A stretch of 64,000 bases of DNA from Opitutaceae bacterium (GTDB lineage: Bacteria; Verrucomicrobiota; Verrucomicrobiia; Opitutales; Opitutaceae): assembly GCA_018402455.1 (NCBI GenBank), contig JAGYIG010000002.1, forward strand, positions 1 through 64,000, given 5' to 3'. Made by a program: the position numbers and the translations under genes. Shown one piece after another: positions 38,611 through 48,893 of the stretch. Position 1 is the first letter of the stretch. Every line of letters begins with the position of its first letter. The notes under the pieces were generated by a model. It made no database searches. It worked only from the letters and a program-made list of their open reading frames with translations, and was not told the DNA's origin.

Positions 38611-39441
38611 GCGGCGGTGGGGCGGAGGATTTGACGGGCCGGTGACCAGCAGGTGGTGCGACCGCTGTCGGCGCGTTAGGGGCTGGTGCGTCTTCGGACA
38701 GGTGCCTCCGTCGCAGCCAGCGGTGATTAAACAGCCACGTCGAGGGAATACCGACGTTCATCGTGGGCGGTGTAACTGCCCTCGCCCGCAATCCGATTCA
38801 GCGCGGAGGCCGGTAGACCGCGTGGATTTTGGATACAGGCGGTTGACTGCGGAGGGGGAGCGATCCGGCGGGTTGAGCGGTGGAGGGCGGGCCCAAGCAG
38901 AGAATTTCATCGGCCATCCAATTGCCGATGCCGTGGGGAAGCGTTCCTGCATGAGCAGCACTGCCTGATCAGCCTTGGCCCGCCGGGTTAGAAATTGCTG
39001 GAGCGCTGATTTGCGGAACGCGGACGACAGAAGAGCGGGCGCGATTCGCGTCCACCAATCCGGCGCCTCCGGTCCTGGGCCGCAAACCGCACGCCAAACA
39101 TGCGTGGATCGGTAAACACCAGACTCACCTGCTCGAAATCGAGAATCAGGTATCAGCGCCGACCGGCTCGGTGGTCGGTCGGGGCCGCCGCCACATTGCG
39201 TTCCGGTAGCCAGCTCATGCACCCCCAACCAGGCACCATTGTCGAAACGAAAGGCCATCTGTTTGGCCGCCGTGGCGGAAGACCGGAGTCGCGCTCCGAC
39301 CAGCCCGCGCCGGATTTTGGCGGCGGAGGCTTCCCGGAACGTTTTCTTCGCCGCATGGGTGCGCACCCGTTGCACGGTCTGGTCGGCGGCGGCTTGCTGC
39401 CATCGTTTGCGGTAGAATTCAACCTCGGCGAGTTCGGGCAT
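38611..39441 (-). pseudogene. mutM: Formamidopyrimidine-DNA glycosylase (Fpg/MutM)-like, multiply frameshifted
   Basis: MPELAEVEFYRKRW...AAKQMAFRFDNGAWLGVHE then scrambled; GPEAPDWWTRIAPALLSSAF and VLLMQERF recognisable; C-terminal pieces (TWLFNHRW) in another frame. Confidence 0.8.
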
Positions 39442-39537
39442 CGGCTAACCAATCAACCGAGTAACCACCGGAGCACAAGCCTGCCGCGGGTGGGAATGGG
39501 CTGGGCATCGCTTTGGTTTCAGTTTGAATGCGGGGCC

Positions 39538-40710
39538 ATGAAGCCCCTTTCCCCGATCAAGCTCACGGAGGATTCCTTGAAGAAGGTGGGACAAATGGGC
39601 AGTTGGCTGATGTCGAGTCTCGGCTTGAATCCGAATCGGACCGGCGAGGGGCCCGCCTCGGTCAGCCCGGGGGAGTCCCCGGGAATCGAGAGCATGCCGG
39701 GGGTGGACGAAGCGCCCGCTCCCGAGGAGGTTAAGGTGCAATGGTGTGACTACAGCGAACATAAAATCGAGTGGCACGAGGGCACCTTGGAGAAGTTTTT
39801 TGCGGCCAAGCGCCCCGCCTGGGCCACGCACCGCTGGGTGAATGTGACGGGCTTGCACCCCTACGCGGTCAACCAAATGCGGCAGCGGTATCGGTTCCAC
39901 ACGCTGGTGGCGGAAGATGTGATGCGAACTTCCCAGCGCCCCAAAGCGGAGATTTTTGATCACTACATTTTTGTCGTCGTGCGCATGATGCGCATGATCG
40001 GACCGGAGCTCAAACAGGAACAGGTCGGGATATTCCTGTTCGAAAAGACGGTGCTCACTTTTCAGGAAGAACCGGGGGATGTCTGGGATCCGATTCGCGC
40101 CCGTCTGAACCGGGGCGGCGCGCGGTTGCGCACCTACCCGGTTTCCTACCTGTTCTACGCGCTGCTTGATGCGGTGGTGGATCACTTTTTCCCCATTCTG
40201 GAGAGTTACGGCAATCGGTTGGAGGAACTGGAAACGGCGGTGCTGGACGACCCCGGTCCGGCGGTGCAGCAGGCCATCCATGGCGTCAAACGGGAGCTCT
40301 CAATTCTGCGCCGGGTGATGTGGCCGTTGCGGGAAGTGGCGAATGAGCTGGCGCGCACGGAAATGAAGTGGATTGACGCCGAAGTCAGAACGTTTTTGCG
40401 CGACGTGTATGACCATGCCCTGCAGATCATTGAAGTCGTGGAGATGCATCGGGAACAGGCCGCGAGCCTCAATGACCTCTATATGTCGGCGGTGGGGAAC
40501 CGGATGAATGAAATCATGAAGGTGCTGACCATCATGGCGTCGTTTTTTATCCCCATCACCTTTGTGGCGGGAGTCTATGGCATGAACTTTGAGCACATCC
40601 CGGAGCTGGGTTGGCACTACAGTTATTTTGTTTTCTGGGGCGTGTGTGTTTCCATTGTCGGGGTGCTCGGGTTCTACTTTTGGCGGAGAGGTTGGATCGG
40701 GGGCAGATAG
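39538..40710 (+). CDS. corA: CorA-family magnesium/metal transporter
   Basis: MASFFIPITFVAGVYGMNFEHIPELGWHYSYFVFWG (GMN motif) and N-terminal CorA domain. Confidence 0.95.
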   Translation: MKPLSPIKLTEDSLKKVGQMGSWLMSSLGLNPNRTGEGPASVSPGESPGIESMPGVDEAPAPEEVKVQWCDYSEHKIEWHEGTLEKFFAAKRPAWATHRWVNVTGLHPYAVNQMRQRYRFHTLVAEDVMRTSQRPKAEIFDHYIFVVVRMMRMIGPELKQEQVGIFLFEKTVLTFQEEPGDVWDPIRARLNRGGARLRTYPVSYLFYALLDAVVDHFFPILESYGNRLEELETAVLDDPGPAVQQAIHGVKRELSILRRVMWPLREVANELARTEMKWIDAEVRTFLRDVYDHALQIIEVVEMHREQAASLNDLYMSAVGNRMNEIMKVLTIMASFFIPITFVAGVYGMNFEHIPELGWHYSYFVFWGVCVSIVGVLGFYFWRRGWIGGR

Positions 40711-40733
40711 CCCGGGGCCACGGGACACCGCTT

Positions 40734-41897
40734 ATGATCACCATGGCGAAATCGGCCGGTCGGTTGGGCACGGAAAGCGCGTTCGAAGTGTTGGCGCGGG
40801 CGCAAGCCCTGGCCGCGCAAGGGCAGGACATCATCAATCTTGGCATCGGCCAGCCGGATTTCCGGACGCCCGCGCACATCGTGGAGGCCGGGATCAAGGC
40901 TTTGCGCGATGGCCACCATGGCTATACCCCCGCGAATGGTTTGCCGGTGCTGCGGCAGGCGGTCAGCGCGGACTTGCATCGGCGACACGGCGTGGAGGTC
41001 AATCCCGACAACGTGGTGGTGGTGCCCGGCGGCAAGCCCACGATGTTTTTCGCCCTGCTGCTGCTGGGCGAACCGGGCGTGGAGATCATGTATCCGAATC
41101 CCGGTTTCCCGATTTACGAAAGCGTGATTAATTTTAGTGGTGCGACGCCGGTGCCGATCGCGCTGCGGGAGGAAGCCGGGTTTGCGTTTTCGGCCGATGA
41201 GGTCCTCAGCCAGATCACCCCGGCCACTCGACTGATCATCATCAACAGTCCGGCCAACCCCACCGGCGGGGTGACGCCGCGGGAAGAGATCGACAAACTG
41301 GTGGCGGGATTACAGCGGCACCCGCAGGTCGTCATTCTTTCCGACGAAATCTACTCCCGCATGCTCTATGCCGGCCGGGAACACACCAGCCTGCTGCAGT
41401 ATCCCGAAATCCGGGATCGGGTGATCATGCTGGATGGTTGGTCCAAGACCTACGCGATGACCGGTTGGCGATTGGGTTATGCGGTCTGGCCCACGACCAT
41501 GATCGATGCGGTGACCCGTTTGTGCATCAATGACCATTCGTGCGTGAACGCCCCGACCCAATTCGCCGGGGTGGCGGCGCTCGAGGGGCCGCAGGATGCA
41601 GTGCACGAGATGGTCGCCCAGTTTAATCGCCGTCGCCGGATTATCGTGGATCGGTTGAACGCACTGCCCGGCTTCCGCTGCGCGGATGCTGCCGGGGCAT
41701 TTTATGCGTTTCCCCAGATCGGGGCCACGGGCCTGCGGGCGCGGGAAGCGCAGGACAAATTTTTGCACGAGGCGGGAGTGGCGACCATTGCCGGCACCTC
41801 GTTTGGTCATTGGGGCGAGGGCTACCTGCGGTTTTCCTACGCCAATTCCATTGAGAACATCGAAGCCGCTTTGGATCGCATCAAAGCGGTGCTCTGA
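40734..41897 (+). CDS. Class I/II PLP-dependent aminotransferase
   Basis: INLGIGQPDFRTPAHIVEAGIKAL...HHGYTPANGLPVLRQAV...INSPANPTGGV...LDGWSKTYAMTGWRLGYAV. Confidence 0.96.
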   Translation: MITMAKSAGRLGTESAFEVLARAQALAAQGQDIINLGIGQPDFRTPAHIVEAGIKALRDGHHGYTPANGLPVLRQAVSADLHRRHGVEVNPDNVVVVPGGKPTMFFALLLLGEPGVEIMYPNPGFPIYESVINFSGATPVPIALREEAGFAFSADEVLSQITPATRLIIINSPANPTGGVTPREEIDKLVAGLQRHPQVVILSDEIYSRMLYAGREHTSLLQYPEIRDRVIMLDGWSKTYAMTGWRLGYAVWPTTMIDAVTRLCINDHSCVNAPTQFAGVAALEGPQDAVHEMVAQFNRRRRIIVDRLNALPGFRCADAAGAFYAFPQIGATGLRAREAQDKFLHEAGVATIAGTSFGHWGEGYLRFSYANSIENIEAALDRIKAVL

Positions 41898-41991
41898 AGT
41901 GTGGCTCCGGGGTGTTTTCGCGGCTCGGTGATTTAAAAAGAAGACCGATCGGGGTCGACTCGGTATCAGTCCTGCTCTGAGCGAAGCGTTC

Positions 41992-43620
41992 ATGGACGCC
42001 CTGTTGATCGCCATCGCGTTTTTCTTCGGACTGCTGGCCCAACGCCTGCGGCTTCCGCCCTTGGTGGGCTTCCTGGTGGCGGGGTTTGTGCTCAGTGCCC
42101 TCGGGAAAACGGCCGGGCCGAATTTGGACTTTTTGGCGGATCTCGGCGTCACGCTGATGCTGTTCTCGATCGGGTTGAAACTCCGGGTCCGATCCCTCTT
42201 GCGACCGGAGATATGGGCCGGAACCTCGGTCCATACGCTCCTCATCATCGTGTTGTTCTCCGTGGGGTTCATCGGCCTGGCCGCGGTGGGCCTCCCTCGG
42301 TTTACCGATTTGTCCTATCAAACGGCGGCCCTGATCGCGTTTGCCCTCAGTTTTTCCAGCACGGTTTTTGCGGTTAAATCCTTGGAGGAAAATGGCGAGA
42401 TGGGCTCCCTCCATGGCCGGATCGCCATCGGTATCCTGATTATGCAGGACGTGCTGGCGGTGCTGTTTTTGACGGCCTCAACGGGGAAAATCCCGTCCGC
42501 TTGGGCGATCGTGGTACTGGCGGCGCTCCTGCTCTTACGACCCGCGATGGCTTGGATCGTAACCCGATCGGGGCACGGTGAGTTGATCACGCTCTGCGGT
42601 TTGTTTCTAGCGCTCGTCGCGGGGGCCAAGGGGTTTGAGTGGGTCGGGTTGAAAGCGGATCTCGGCGCCTTGTTTATCGGTATCCTGGTGGGGCAGCATC
42701 CGAAGGCCAAGGAGCTGAGCAAATCCTTGGGATCGATCATCGATATCCTGTTGATTGGTTTTTTCCTGAGTATCGGACTGAAAGGACTGCCCGACGGGAC
42801 GGGGCTGGGGATCGCGCTGGGGCTGACCTTGCTGCTGCCGGTCAAAAGCGTTTTGCTCCTGGGTCTCTTGACCCGCTTTCATTTGCGGGTGCGCACGTCG
42901 TGGATGTCCACGCTGACCTTGGCGACCTACAGCGAATTTGGGCTCATCGTGATGGCGGTGGGGGTCAAAAAGGAATGGGTCGGAGCAGAGTGGCTGACCA
43001 TCGTGGCCATTGCGTTGGCTTTGAGTATGTTTGCCGCCGCGCCGCTCAATCGGGCCGCTGAGGCGCTTTACGAGAAATTTGCCGATTGGCTGCATCCGCT
43101 CGAGACGGCAGGTCGTCATCCCGATGACATCGTGGTTCCCGACCGGGGGGAGCAAATCGCGATCTTCGGCATGGGGCGGGTGGGCTTGGCCAGTTACAAC
43201 TACCTGGACCGGAGCTATCCCGGACGGGTCATCGCTTTTGATCGCGATCCGAATGCCGTGGAGCGCCATCAGCGACAGGGGCGCAACGTCATTCTGGCCG
43301 ATGCGACGGATGCCGACTTCTGGAACCAGGTCAAAACCCGGGGACACCCTTTCGAACTGGTGGTTCTGGCCATGCCCAAACACAGCGTAAACCTCCACGC
43401 GGCCGAGACCCTGCGACGCATGGATTACCAAGGCGTGGTGGTGGCCAATGCGAAGTTCGACGATGAAGTCCGGGAACTCCGTGAACGGGGGATTGATACG
43501 GCCTTCAATCTCTACACCGAGGCGGGCACCGGCTTCGCTCATCACGTGTCCAACGTGTTCAATCAACAGCGTCCCGATCTCCACCGCGCGTTCGTCCGCC
43601 TCGAAACCCCGGACGCCTAG
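41992..43620 (+). CDS. CPA2/Kef-type cation:proton antiporter with RCK/TrkA-N domain
   Basis: MDALLIAIAFFFGLLAQRLRLPPLVGFLVAGFVL..., IAIFGMGRVGLASYNYLDRSYPGRVIAFDRDPNAVERHQ. Confidence 0.93.
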   Translation: MDALLIAIAFFFGLLAQRLRLPPLVGFLVAGFVLSALGKTAGPNLDFLADLGVTLMLFSIGLKLRVRSLLRPEIWAGTSVHTLLIIVLFSVGFIGLAAVGLPRFTDLSYQTAALIAFALSFSSTVFAVKSLEENGEMGSLHGRIAIGILIMQDVLAVLFLTASTGKIPSAWAIVVLAALLLLRPAMAWIVTRSGHGELITLCGLFLALVAGAKGFEWVGLKADLGALFIGILVGQHPKAKELSKSLGSIIDILLIGFFLSIGLKGLPDGTGLGIALGLTLLLPVKSVLLLGLLTRFHLRVRTSWMSTLTLATYSEFGLIVMAVGVKKEWVGAEWLTIVAIALALSMFAAAPLNRAAEALYEKFADWLHPLETAGRHPDDIVVPDRGEQIAIFGMGRVGLASYNYLDRSYPGRVIAFDRDPNAVERHQRQGRNVILADATDADFWNQVKTRGHPFELVVLAMPKHSVNLHAAETLRRMDYQGVVVANAKFDDEVRELRERGIDTAFNLYTEAGTGFAHHVSNVFNQQRPDLHRAFVRLETPDA

Positions 43621-43674
43621 GCATGTTGCATCCGGCGCGGTCGGTTCGGGCGGCGGACGTCGCCCCGAGCCGCG

Positions 43675-44802
43675 CTACCGCAATTCCCAAGCGTAGGGGT
43701 AGCTGGAGAGCTTGCGGGGTTTGGCGTCCGTGACTTGCACCACATCCTCGATCCGGCAACCGCCCAGTCCGGGGTAATAGAGGCCGGGTTCGACGGTGAC
43801 CACCGCGCCCTTGCGCAGCCGACGTTTCACCGCCCCGATTCGCGGGGCCTCGTGGATGGCCAGACCCAGACCGTGGCCCGTGCCATGGAAAAACCCGACC
43901 GCCCCCGTCTCGGTGAGCTCCGTCACATAGTCCCGCTCCGCGAAGACCCGCTGGCATTCGCCGTGCACCACATGGGCCATCACGCCGGTCTTGATTTTGC
44001 GGAGAGCGGCCTTCTGGGCGGCCGCCACGGCCTGGACTAATCGACGTTGCTCGTCACTGGCTTCGCCCCGCAGAAACGTGCGGGTCATGTCTCCCCAGTA
44101 GCCGGTGTCAAACATCCGGGGAAAGATATCGATGATGATCAGCTCGTTGGCTTTGAGGGCGCCGCTGCCGCGACAGTGGGGGTCACAGGCCTGGTCTCCG
44201 CCCGCCACGATGGTATCTGCGGGGAACCCCCCGGCATTGATGCAGGCCGTCTGAATCGCCGTCCGCACCCGCTCACTGGTGAGCACCCGCCCATCGTGGA
44301 TGAGTTGTCGGCCCCGGCAGGTCGCTTCGCGCAGCATTTTTTCCGCTACGGCGAACCCCACCGCGGCACAGCGGTTGCCGGCGCGGATGGCTTTGACCTC
44401 GTCGTCGGACTTGACCTCACGCGCGGCAAACACCGCTCCCTCGATTACCTTCAGGTCAAAGCCGAGGGCCGAAAGCTTGACGAGCAGGGCGGCCGGGAAG
44501 TCTTCCGGCACCTCCAACTGCGTGATGCCAAACTGGGCGCAGAGGGCGGCGATGTGGTCCGCGGGACCCGGCTGGTCGACGCCGCGGGCGCGGGCGGCCT
44601 CGGTCAGGTCCTCCAGCGGCACGATTTGGTCGAGGGCGGACTCCTTCAGGGCGCGTCCGAATTCGAGGGCGTTAAGGGCTCCGATTTTGTTGCGCCCGAC
44701 CTGCAGGGCAATGAAGGGGTCGTGGACCTCGAAGCCAGCGAAGTAGCGGAGGTCGGGGCTGCGGTGGGTGTCGTCGAAGAAGAGGAGGGCTTTTTTAGGC
44801 AC
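43675..44802 (-). CDS. M24 family Xaa-Pro aminopeptidase-like protein
   Basis: ELIIIDIFPRMFDTGYWGDMTRTFLRG, FFHGTGHGLGLAIHEAPRIG, VVTVEPGLYYPGLGGCRIEDVVQVT. Confidence 0.93.
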   Translation of the reverse strand: MPKKALLFFDDTHRSPDLRYFAGFEVHDPFIALQVGRNKIGALNALEFGRALKESALDQIVPLEDLTEAARARGVDQPGPADHIAALCAQFGITQLEVPEDFPAALLVKLSALGFDLKVIEGAVFAAREVKSDDEVKAIRAGNRCAAVGFAVAEKMLREATCRGRQLIHDGRVLTSERVRTAIQTACINAGGFPADTIVAGGDQACDPHCRGSGALKANELIIIDIFPRMFDTGYWGDMTRTFLRGEASDEQRRLVQAVAAAQKAALRKIKTGVMAHVVHGECQRVFAERDYVTELTETGAVGFFHGTGHGLGLAIHEAPRIGAVKRRLRKGAVVTVEPGLYYPGLGGCRIEDVVQVTDAKPRKLSSYPYAWELR

Positions 44803-44856
44803 GGAGAAAGCTATGGAGATTGTATTTGGGTGAAGGGCGCATTAGCCATCGCCACG

Positions 44857-45399
44857 ATGAAAAACGCAAATCCGGTTTCAATCTGGACAGGGGGATGGTT
44901 GCTGGTGGCGCTCGCGTTGTCGGGGTGTGGGAATGGCGAGTCCGCGGTCGCCGAGGCGCCGAAAACGGTCAAGGACTGGTTCTCGATCCCCGTGGGGGAG
45001 GTTGCCGTGGACATGCAACTGGCCGTGACCATGGGGGAGATGCAACAGGGCCTGATGGGACGCACGGATTTGACGGAGCAGCAGGGGATGTTGTTCGTCT
45101 ACGAACGTCCGATGCAAATGAGCTTTTGGATGCGCAACACCCCGACTCCACTGGATATCGGTTTCTTCACGTCCGATGGGGTTTTGCGGGAGATTTACCC
45201 GCTCCATCCCTTTGATGAACGACCGGTGCGTTCCCGGCGGACCGATCTGCAGTTTGCCCTTGAGGTTCAGCAGGGCGGCTTTGCCCGGCTCGGGATCAAA
45301 CCGGGCGCTCAGCTGGACATTGCCGCACTGAGTGCCGCAATGAAAGCGCGGGGTTTCGAACCGGGGGCCTACCGTGGTTTGATTCCGACCAAGCGCTAG
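44857..45399 (+). CDS. DUF192 family lipoprotein
   Basis: Lipobox VALALSGCGNG; EMQQGLMGRTDLTEQQGMLFVYERPMQMSFWMRNTPTPLDIGFF. Confidence 0.92.
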   Translation: MKNANPVSIWTGGWLLVALALSGCGNGESAVAEAPKTVKDWFSIPVGEVAVDMQLAVTMGEMQQGLMGRTDLTEQQGMLFVYERPMQMSFWMRNTPTPLDIGFFTSDGVLREIYPLHPFDERPVRSRRTDLQFALEVQQGGFARLGIKPGAQLDIAALSAAMKARGFEPGAYRGLIPTKR

Positions 45400-45402
45400 G
45401 GC

Positions 45403-46596
45403 TCACCCGATTCGCACCCGCAGGGCGCGAAACAAGACGCCGAGTTTTCGCGGATCAGGTGCCGGCGGAGTATGCGCGATAGCGTAGCAGAACTCGATCG
45501 TATGCGGACCGGGCGAGACCGGGAGATCGAGGGAAAGCTCGTAGGGGTCGTTCAACCGGGTGAGGGCGAGGTGGGCGATGGAGTTTCCATCCAGTCGGAC
45601 CGAGGTGGCTTGATCCGGAAACGAACTCTGCAACACGGCCTCCAAGCGATAGGTTTTCCCACCGGCTCCAGCGTCGAAGCGCAGACGGGTGAGCGGCGCC
45701 AAACCCCACCGGGTCACCGGCAGGTTCGCCTCGGGACGGGCGGCTTCCGGCACCCCCAGTCCACTTTCGATATCAGCTACCGAGTCAAAGCCGTCAGCAA
45801 TCCCGCCGTGGACGGAGGCCGGCCACGGACTTATCTGGAGCGCGGCGGTGAGCAGCTGATCCCACTCCGCACACGCCCCGTAATATTCCGGGGTCACCCA
45901 ACGGGAGGTGGAGGCCGGCAGCCGTTGGTTGAGCGCCAAATATTTCTGGGTGGGCTTGGGGCCGTGAAAATGGACCACGGCAGCGTCCGCGTTGTGACCC
46001 CAGTAGGGCTTCCAGTTTAACTCCACGGGCAGAGGGTCCACGCGACCGGCGAAATGCCGTTGCAGGGCGGCCTGATCGTAGGGTGGCGCGATGGCTTCGG
46101 CCAAATGGCTCTTGATTGTGGTGCGCAGCGCCTCGTGCTCACTCGCCAGCCCGGCGACGTTGATCCACATGACGCCCGAATTGAAGTGGTGAAAATCAGT
46201 GGGATCGCTTTCCGGCGCGGCGGCGAAAAACTCGGGTCGAAGCTCCTGCAATGCGGCCGTTGGGTCGCGGCGGAATACGACGTCGCAGTCGGTGTAGAGC
46301 ACAAATTCGTCGGTCCAGCCCTGTTCGCGACAGACGGCGGGGATTTCCAATCGTAGGTAGGCCCCGCGAGGAATGGGGGGCAGGTCCGTCACCCATTCGT
46401 GCAGAAAGGTGCGCCGACGAATGATGCGCACCCCGGCCGTTTCCAGCCAGGCCGTCAGCGGGTTGTCGGTGCCGTCGTAAAGGCACACCGGCTCCAGCCC
46501 CGGATGCGCTCGGGCGGAGTGGACCGCGACTTGAACCAGATTGGCGTAATCCCAAAAACTGGTGGAGGCTTCGTTGAGGGCAAAAAACCAGCGCAT
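45403..46596 (-). CDS. GT8-like glycosyltransferase with an extra C-terminal beta-sandwich-like region
   Basis: DEFVLYTDCDVVFRRDP (DxD), FNSGVMWINVAGL, YDQAALQRHFAGRVDPLPVELNWKPYWG, VVHFHGPKP. Confidence 0.75.
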   Translation of the reverse strand: MRWFFALNEASTSFWDYANLVQVAVHSARAHPGLEPVCLYDGTDNPLTAWLETAGVRIIRRRTFLHEWVTDLPPIPRGAYLRLEIPAVCREQGWTDEFVLYTDCDVVFRRDPTAALQELRPEFFAAAPESDPTDFHHFNSGVMWINVAGLASEHEALRTTIKSHLAEAIAPPYDQAALQRHFAGRVDPLPVELNWKPYWGHNADAAVVHFHGPKPTQKYLALNQRLPASTSRWVTPEYYGACAEWDQLLTAALQISPWPASVHGGIADGFDSVADIESGLGVPEAARPEANLPVTRWGLAPLTRLRFDAGAGGKTYRLEAVLQSSFPDQATSVRLDGNSIAHLALTRLNDPYELSLDLPVSPGPHTIEFCYAIAHTPPAPDPRKLGVLFRALRVRIG

Positions 46597-46656
46597 GGCT
46601 TATGGCTTAAACCGGTCCTGCGCCAAAATCCGACATGCAGCGATGAAGCCGGCGAA

Positions 46657-47127
46657 TCAGGTGCGCCCCCAGCGAGCGTCCTTTTCGGAGGTTTCCGTCG
46701 GGATTTTATTGTCCGTTTTGAGCATCAGGACGGGGACCTTGGTTTTCACCCAGCAGTCCGCTTCCTTGAAGTGCTTGGCGGCGACGTTTTCCAACGCTTC
46801 GCCGACGGTGGTCGCCGGCAGCAACCGGCCGCGTTTGGTGGCGTTGAACTCGTAGGCCGCCCGCCGGATGCGTTCTTCGGTGGTCATCACGCTGTCGCTT
46901 TCCGGAATCTGCAGCACCCAGCCGGCGAAATCCTCGCCTTCGGGCAGGCGACCCTCCGGGTCGGAGATCAGGATGCACCACTGCTTTTTGATGGGCGGCG
47001 GCTTCTCTTCGCCCGCCTCGGCTTCCAGCACGGCTTGCATCTCGGCCACGATTTGCTTGAGCACGGAGGGGTCGACTTCGTTTCGTTTTAAAATGTCAGC
47101 GACTTGGTTGACGTCGATTTTGGGCAT
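46657..47127 (-). CDS. Conserved hypothetical protein
   Basis: Coherent 156-aa ORF MPKIDVNQVADILKRNEVDPSVLKQIVAEMQAVLEAE...KKQWCILISDPEG. Confidence 0.75.
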   Translation of the reverse strand: MPKIDVNQVADILKRNEVDPSVLKQIVAEMQAVLEAEAGEEKPPPIKKQWCILISDPEGRLPEGEDFAGWVLQIPESDSVMTTEERIRRAAYEFNATKRGRLLPATTVGEALENVAAKHFKEADCWVKTKVPVLMLKTDNKIPTETSEKDARWGRT

Positions 47128-47165
47128 GGCGGTAAAGGGAAAAGGAGCTCACGAAGGGGGCACAC

Positions 47166-47690
47166 ATGAGTAACGATGTAAAGGCTCAGCGCGATGACGA
47201 ACTGTTTGACGTGGTGGATGAGGCCGATCGGGTGATCGGGCAGGCGACGCGGGCGGAGGTGCACCGCAAAAACTGGTGGCACCGGGCCGTGCATGCCTGG
47301 GTGTTTAATGCGGCGGGTGAGGTGTTTTTGCAAAAACGCTCCCACCTCAAGGATCTGGCACCGGGACGTTGGGACTCCTCCTGCTCCGGGCATCTCGATA
47401 GCGGCGAGGGCTATGACGGGGCGGTGGTGCGGGAGTTGGCGGAGGAACTGGGCCTGCGGCTCGACGGCGTGCCGGAGCGCCTGCATTTTGAGGCGGCGGG
47501 TGCCGCGACGGGATGGGAGTTTGTCTGGGTCTATCGGCTACAGCATGAGGGGCCGTTTCAGCTTCATCCCGCCGAGATCGAATGCGGGGAATGGCGCCAA
47601 CCCGCCGGGGTGACGGCCGAGATCAGACGGAACCCGGCGAAGTTTGCCCCGGCTTTTGCCCACCTCTGGCTGGGCCAGTTCGGGGGATAG
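47166..47690 (+). CDS. NUDIX hydrolase (isopentenyl-diphosphate isomerase-like)
   Basis: ELFDVVDEADRVIGQATRAEVHRKNWWHRAVHAWVF...GHLDSGEGYDGAVVRELAEELGL. Confidence 0.9.
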   Translation: MSNDVKAQRDDELFDVVDEADRVIGQATRAEVHRKNWWHRAVHAWVFNAAGEVFLQKRSHLKDLAPGRWDSSCSGHLDSGEGYDGAVVRELAEELGLRLDGVPERLHFEAAGAATGWEFVWVYRLQHEGPFQLHPAEIECGEWRQPAGVTAEIRRNPAKFAPAFAHLWLGQFGG

Positions 47691-47711
47691 CGGACGGCGG
47701 TTGGGTCCGGC

Positions 47712-47978
47712 TCAAAGCCGGGCAGCTTTTTCGCGGGCCACTGCCACGATGTCCTCGATCTCCTTCATCTGCTTGGGCGAGATCAGCCGCCGCGGCACCC
47801 GTTTTTTCGCGTCCGAAATCAGCCGATCAAAATCGGCTGGGGAAGGCGCGTGCGGTTCCCAGCGGGTGTGGTGACCCTGGTGCCGGGTAAAGCTCAACAC
47901 GCTGCCGTGAAGCTTGGCTTTGACCTGGTATTTGCCCTCCTCGGGGTCCCGGTTCCACCAATTGAATTCGTTGGTCAT
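47712..47978 (-). CDS. Hypothetical protein
   Basis: 88-aa ORF MTNEFNWWNRDPEEGKYQVKAKLHGSVLSFTRHQGHHTRWEPHAPS; stop/start overlaps the next gene (ATGA-like). Confidence 0.65.
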   Translation of the reverse strand: MTNEFNWWNRDPEEGKYQVKAKLHGSVLSFTRHQGHHTRWEPHAPSPADFDRLISDAKKRVPRRLISPKQMKEIEDIVAVAREKAARL

Positions 47979-48802
47979 GATGTCGGGGATAGGGGGGCGG
48001 AGGGCCCGGAGGCCAGCGGAATCTCGCGGACAATTCTGCCGGGATAACAGGATTCTCCCTGCCAGTCCACTCGGCGCACCACCACTTTTTGGTCATGCTG
48101 TTCCACCGTCAGGGCACCTAGCGGTCCGGTGAAGGCGCCCAAATTGATGACGGTGATGTCGCCGCGATCCCATACCTTGGGGAAATGGACATGGCCGGTG
48201 ACAATGACCTGAGCTTGCGGCCGCCAGACGGCCGCGGCAGTCACGGCCCGATCGGCGATGGTCCGCCAAGTCTGCAGCATGGCCCAAGGCTGACGAGGGG
48301 GAAACAGCTCAAGCGCCATTCGCCGCAGGCGTGACCAGGCGTCCCGGCGCTCAGGGTCACATTCACGGCCAAACCCGGTGCACGCCTCCCGCATCGTGGC
48401 GATCCGACCTTCGAAAGTGCTGAACCCGCGCTCGGGGTGAGCCCCCCGCACGGCATTGACGCGCTCACGCAGCTGCCTCCGCATGCTGCTCCACGGCACG
48501 ATGTCATCCAGGAATACATCGCCATGGGTTGCCCACAGCCGCCCGGCGGAGGTACGGGCTTCGTGTTCGTTGGAAATGTCGGGATCGTGATTGCCGGTGA
48601 TAAAGCGCACCCGCGGCACCCGGTCGCGAAAAAAAGCCCGAATCTCCTCAACCTGTTGCAGGGTCATGCCAGTTTGGTTGTCGCAGGTGTCGCCGTTTAA
48701 CCAGAGCTCTTCCACCCCCGCCAACAACGGATCCAATGACGCCAAACGCCGTAAGCGGGAGGAGGCGTCGCGGAAGTGGAGGTCGGACAGAATGCGTAGC
48801 AT
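47975..48802 (-). CDS. Metallophosphoesterase
   Basis: MLRILSDLHFRD, LNGDTCDN, FITGNHDPD, VIVTGHVHFPKVW. Confidence 0.9.
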   Translation of the reverse strand: MLRILSDLHFRDASSRLRRLASLDPLLAGVEELWLNGDTCDNQTGMTLQQVEEIRAFFRDRVPRVRFITGNHDPDISNEHEARTSAGRLWATHGDVFLDDIVPWSSMRRQLRERVNAVRGAHPERGFSTFEGRIATMREACTGFGRECDPERRDAWSRLRRMALELFPPRQPWAMLQTWRTIADRAVTAAAVWRPQAQVIVTGHVHFPKVWDRGDITVINLGAFTGPLGALTVEQHDQKVVVRRVDWQGESCYPGRIVREIPLASGPSAPLSPTS

Positions 48803-48893
48803 AACGAGCGACCAATGAGGCAGGCCCGCGCTCCGCCGCCAATCTCTAACCATCGTGCTTGTGCCCGGATTCGGCGTGCGCTGGCATGGGCTC

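Noticed and set aside
43630-43675. GC-rich imperfect hairpin between convergent antiporter and M24 genes
   Set aside because: A bulged stem without a U-tract; common in GC-rich intergenic DNA.
44047-44856. N-terminal extension of the 450-aa plus ORF
   Set aside because: Antisense to the M24 peptidase; the real start is the lipoprotein signal at 44857.
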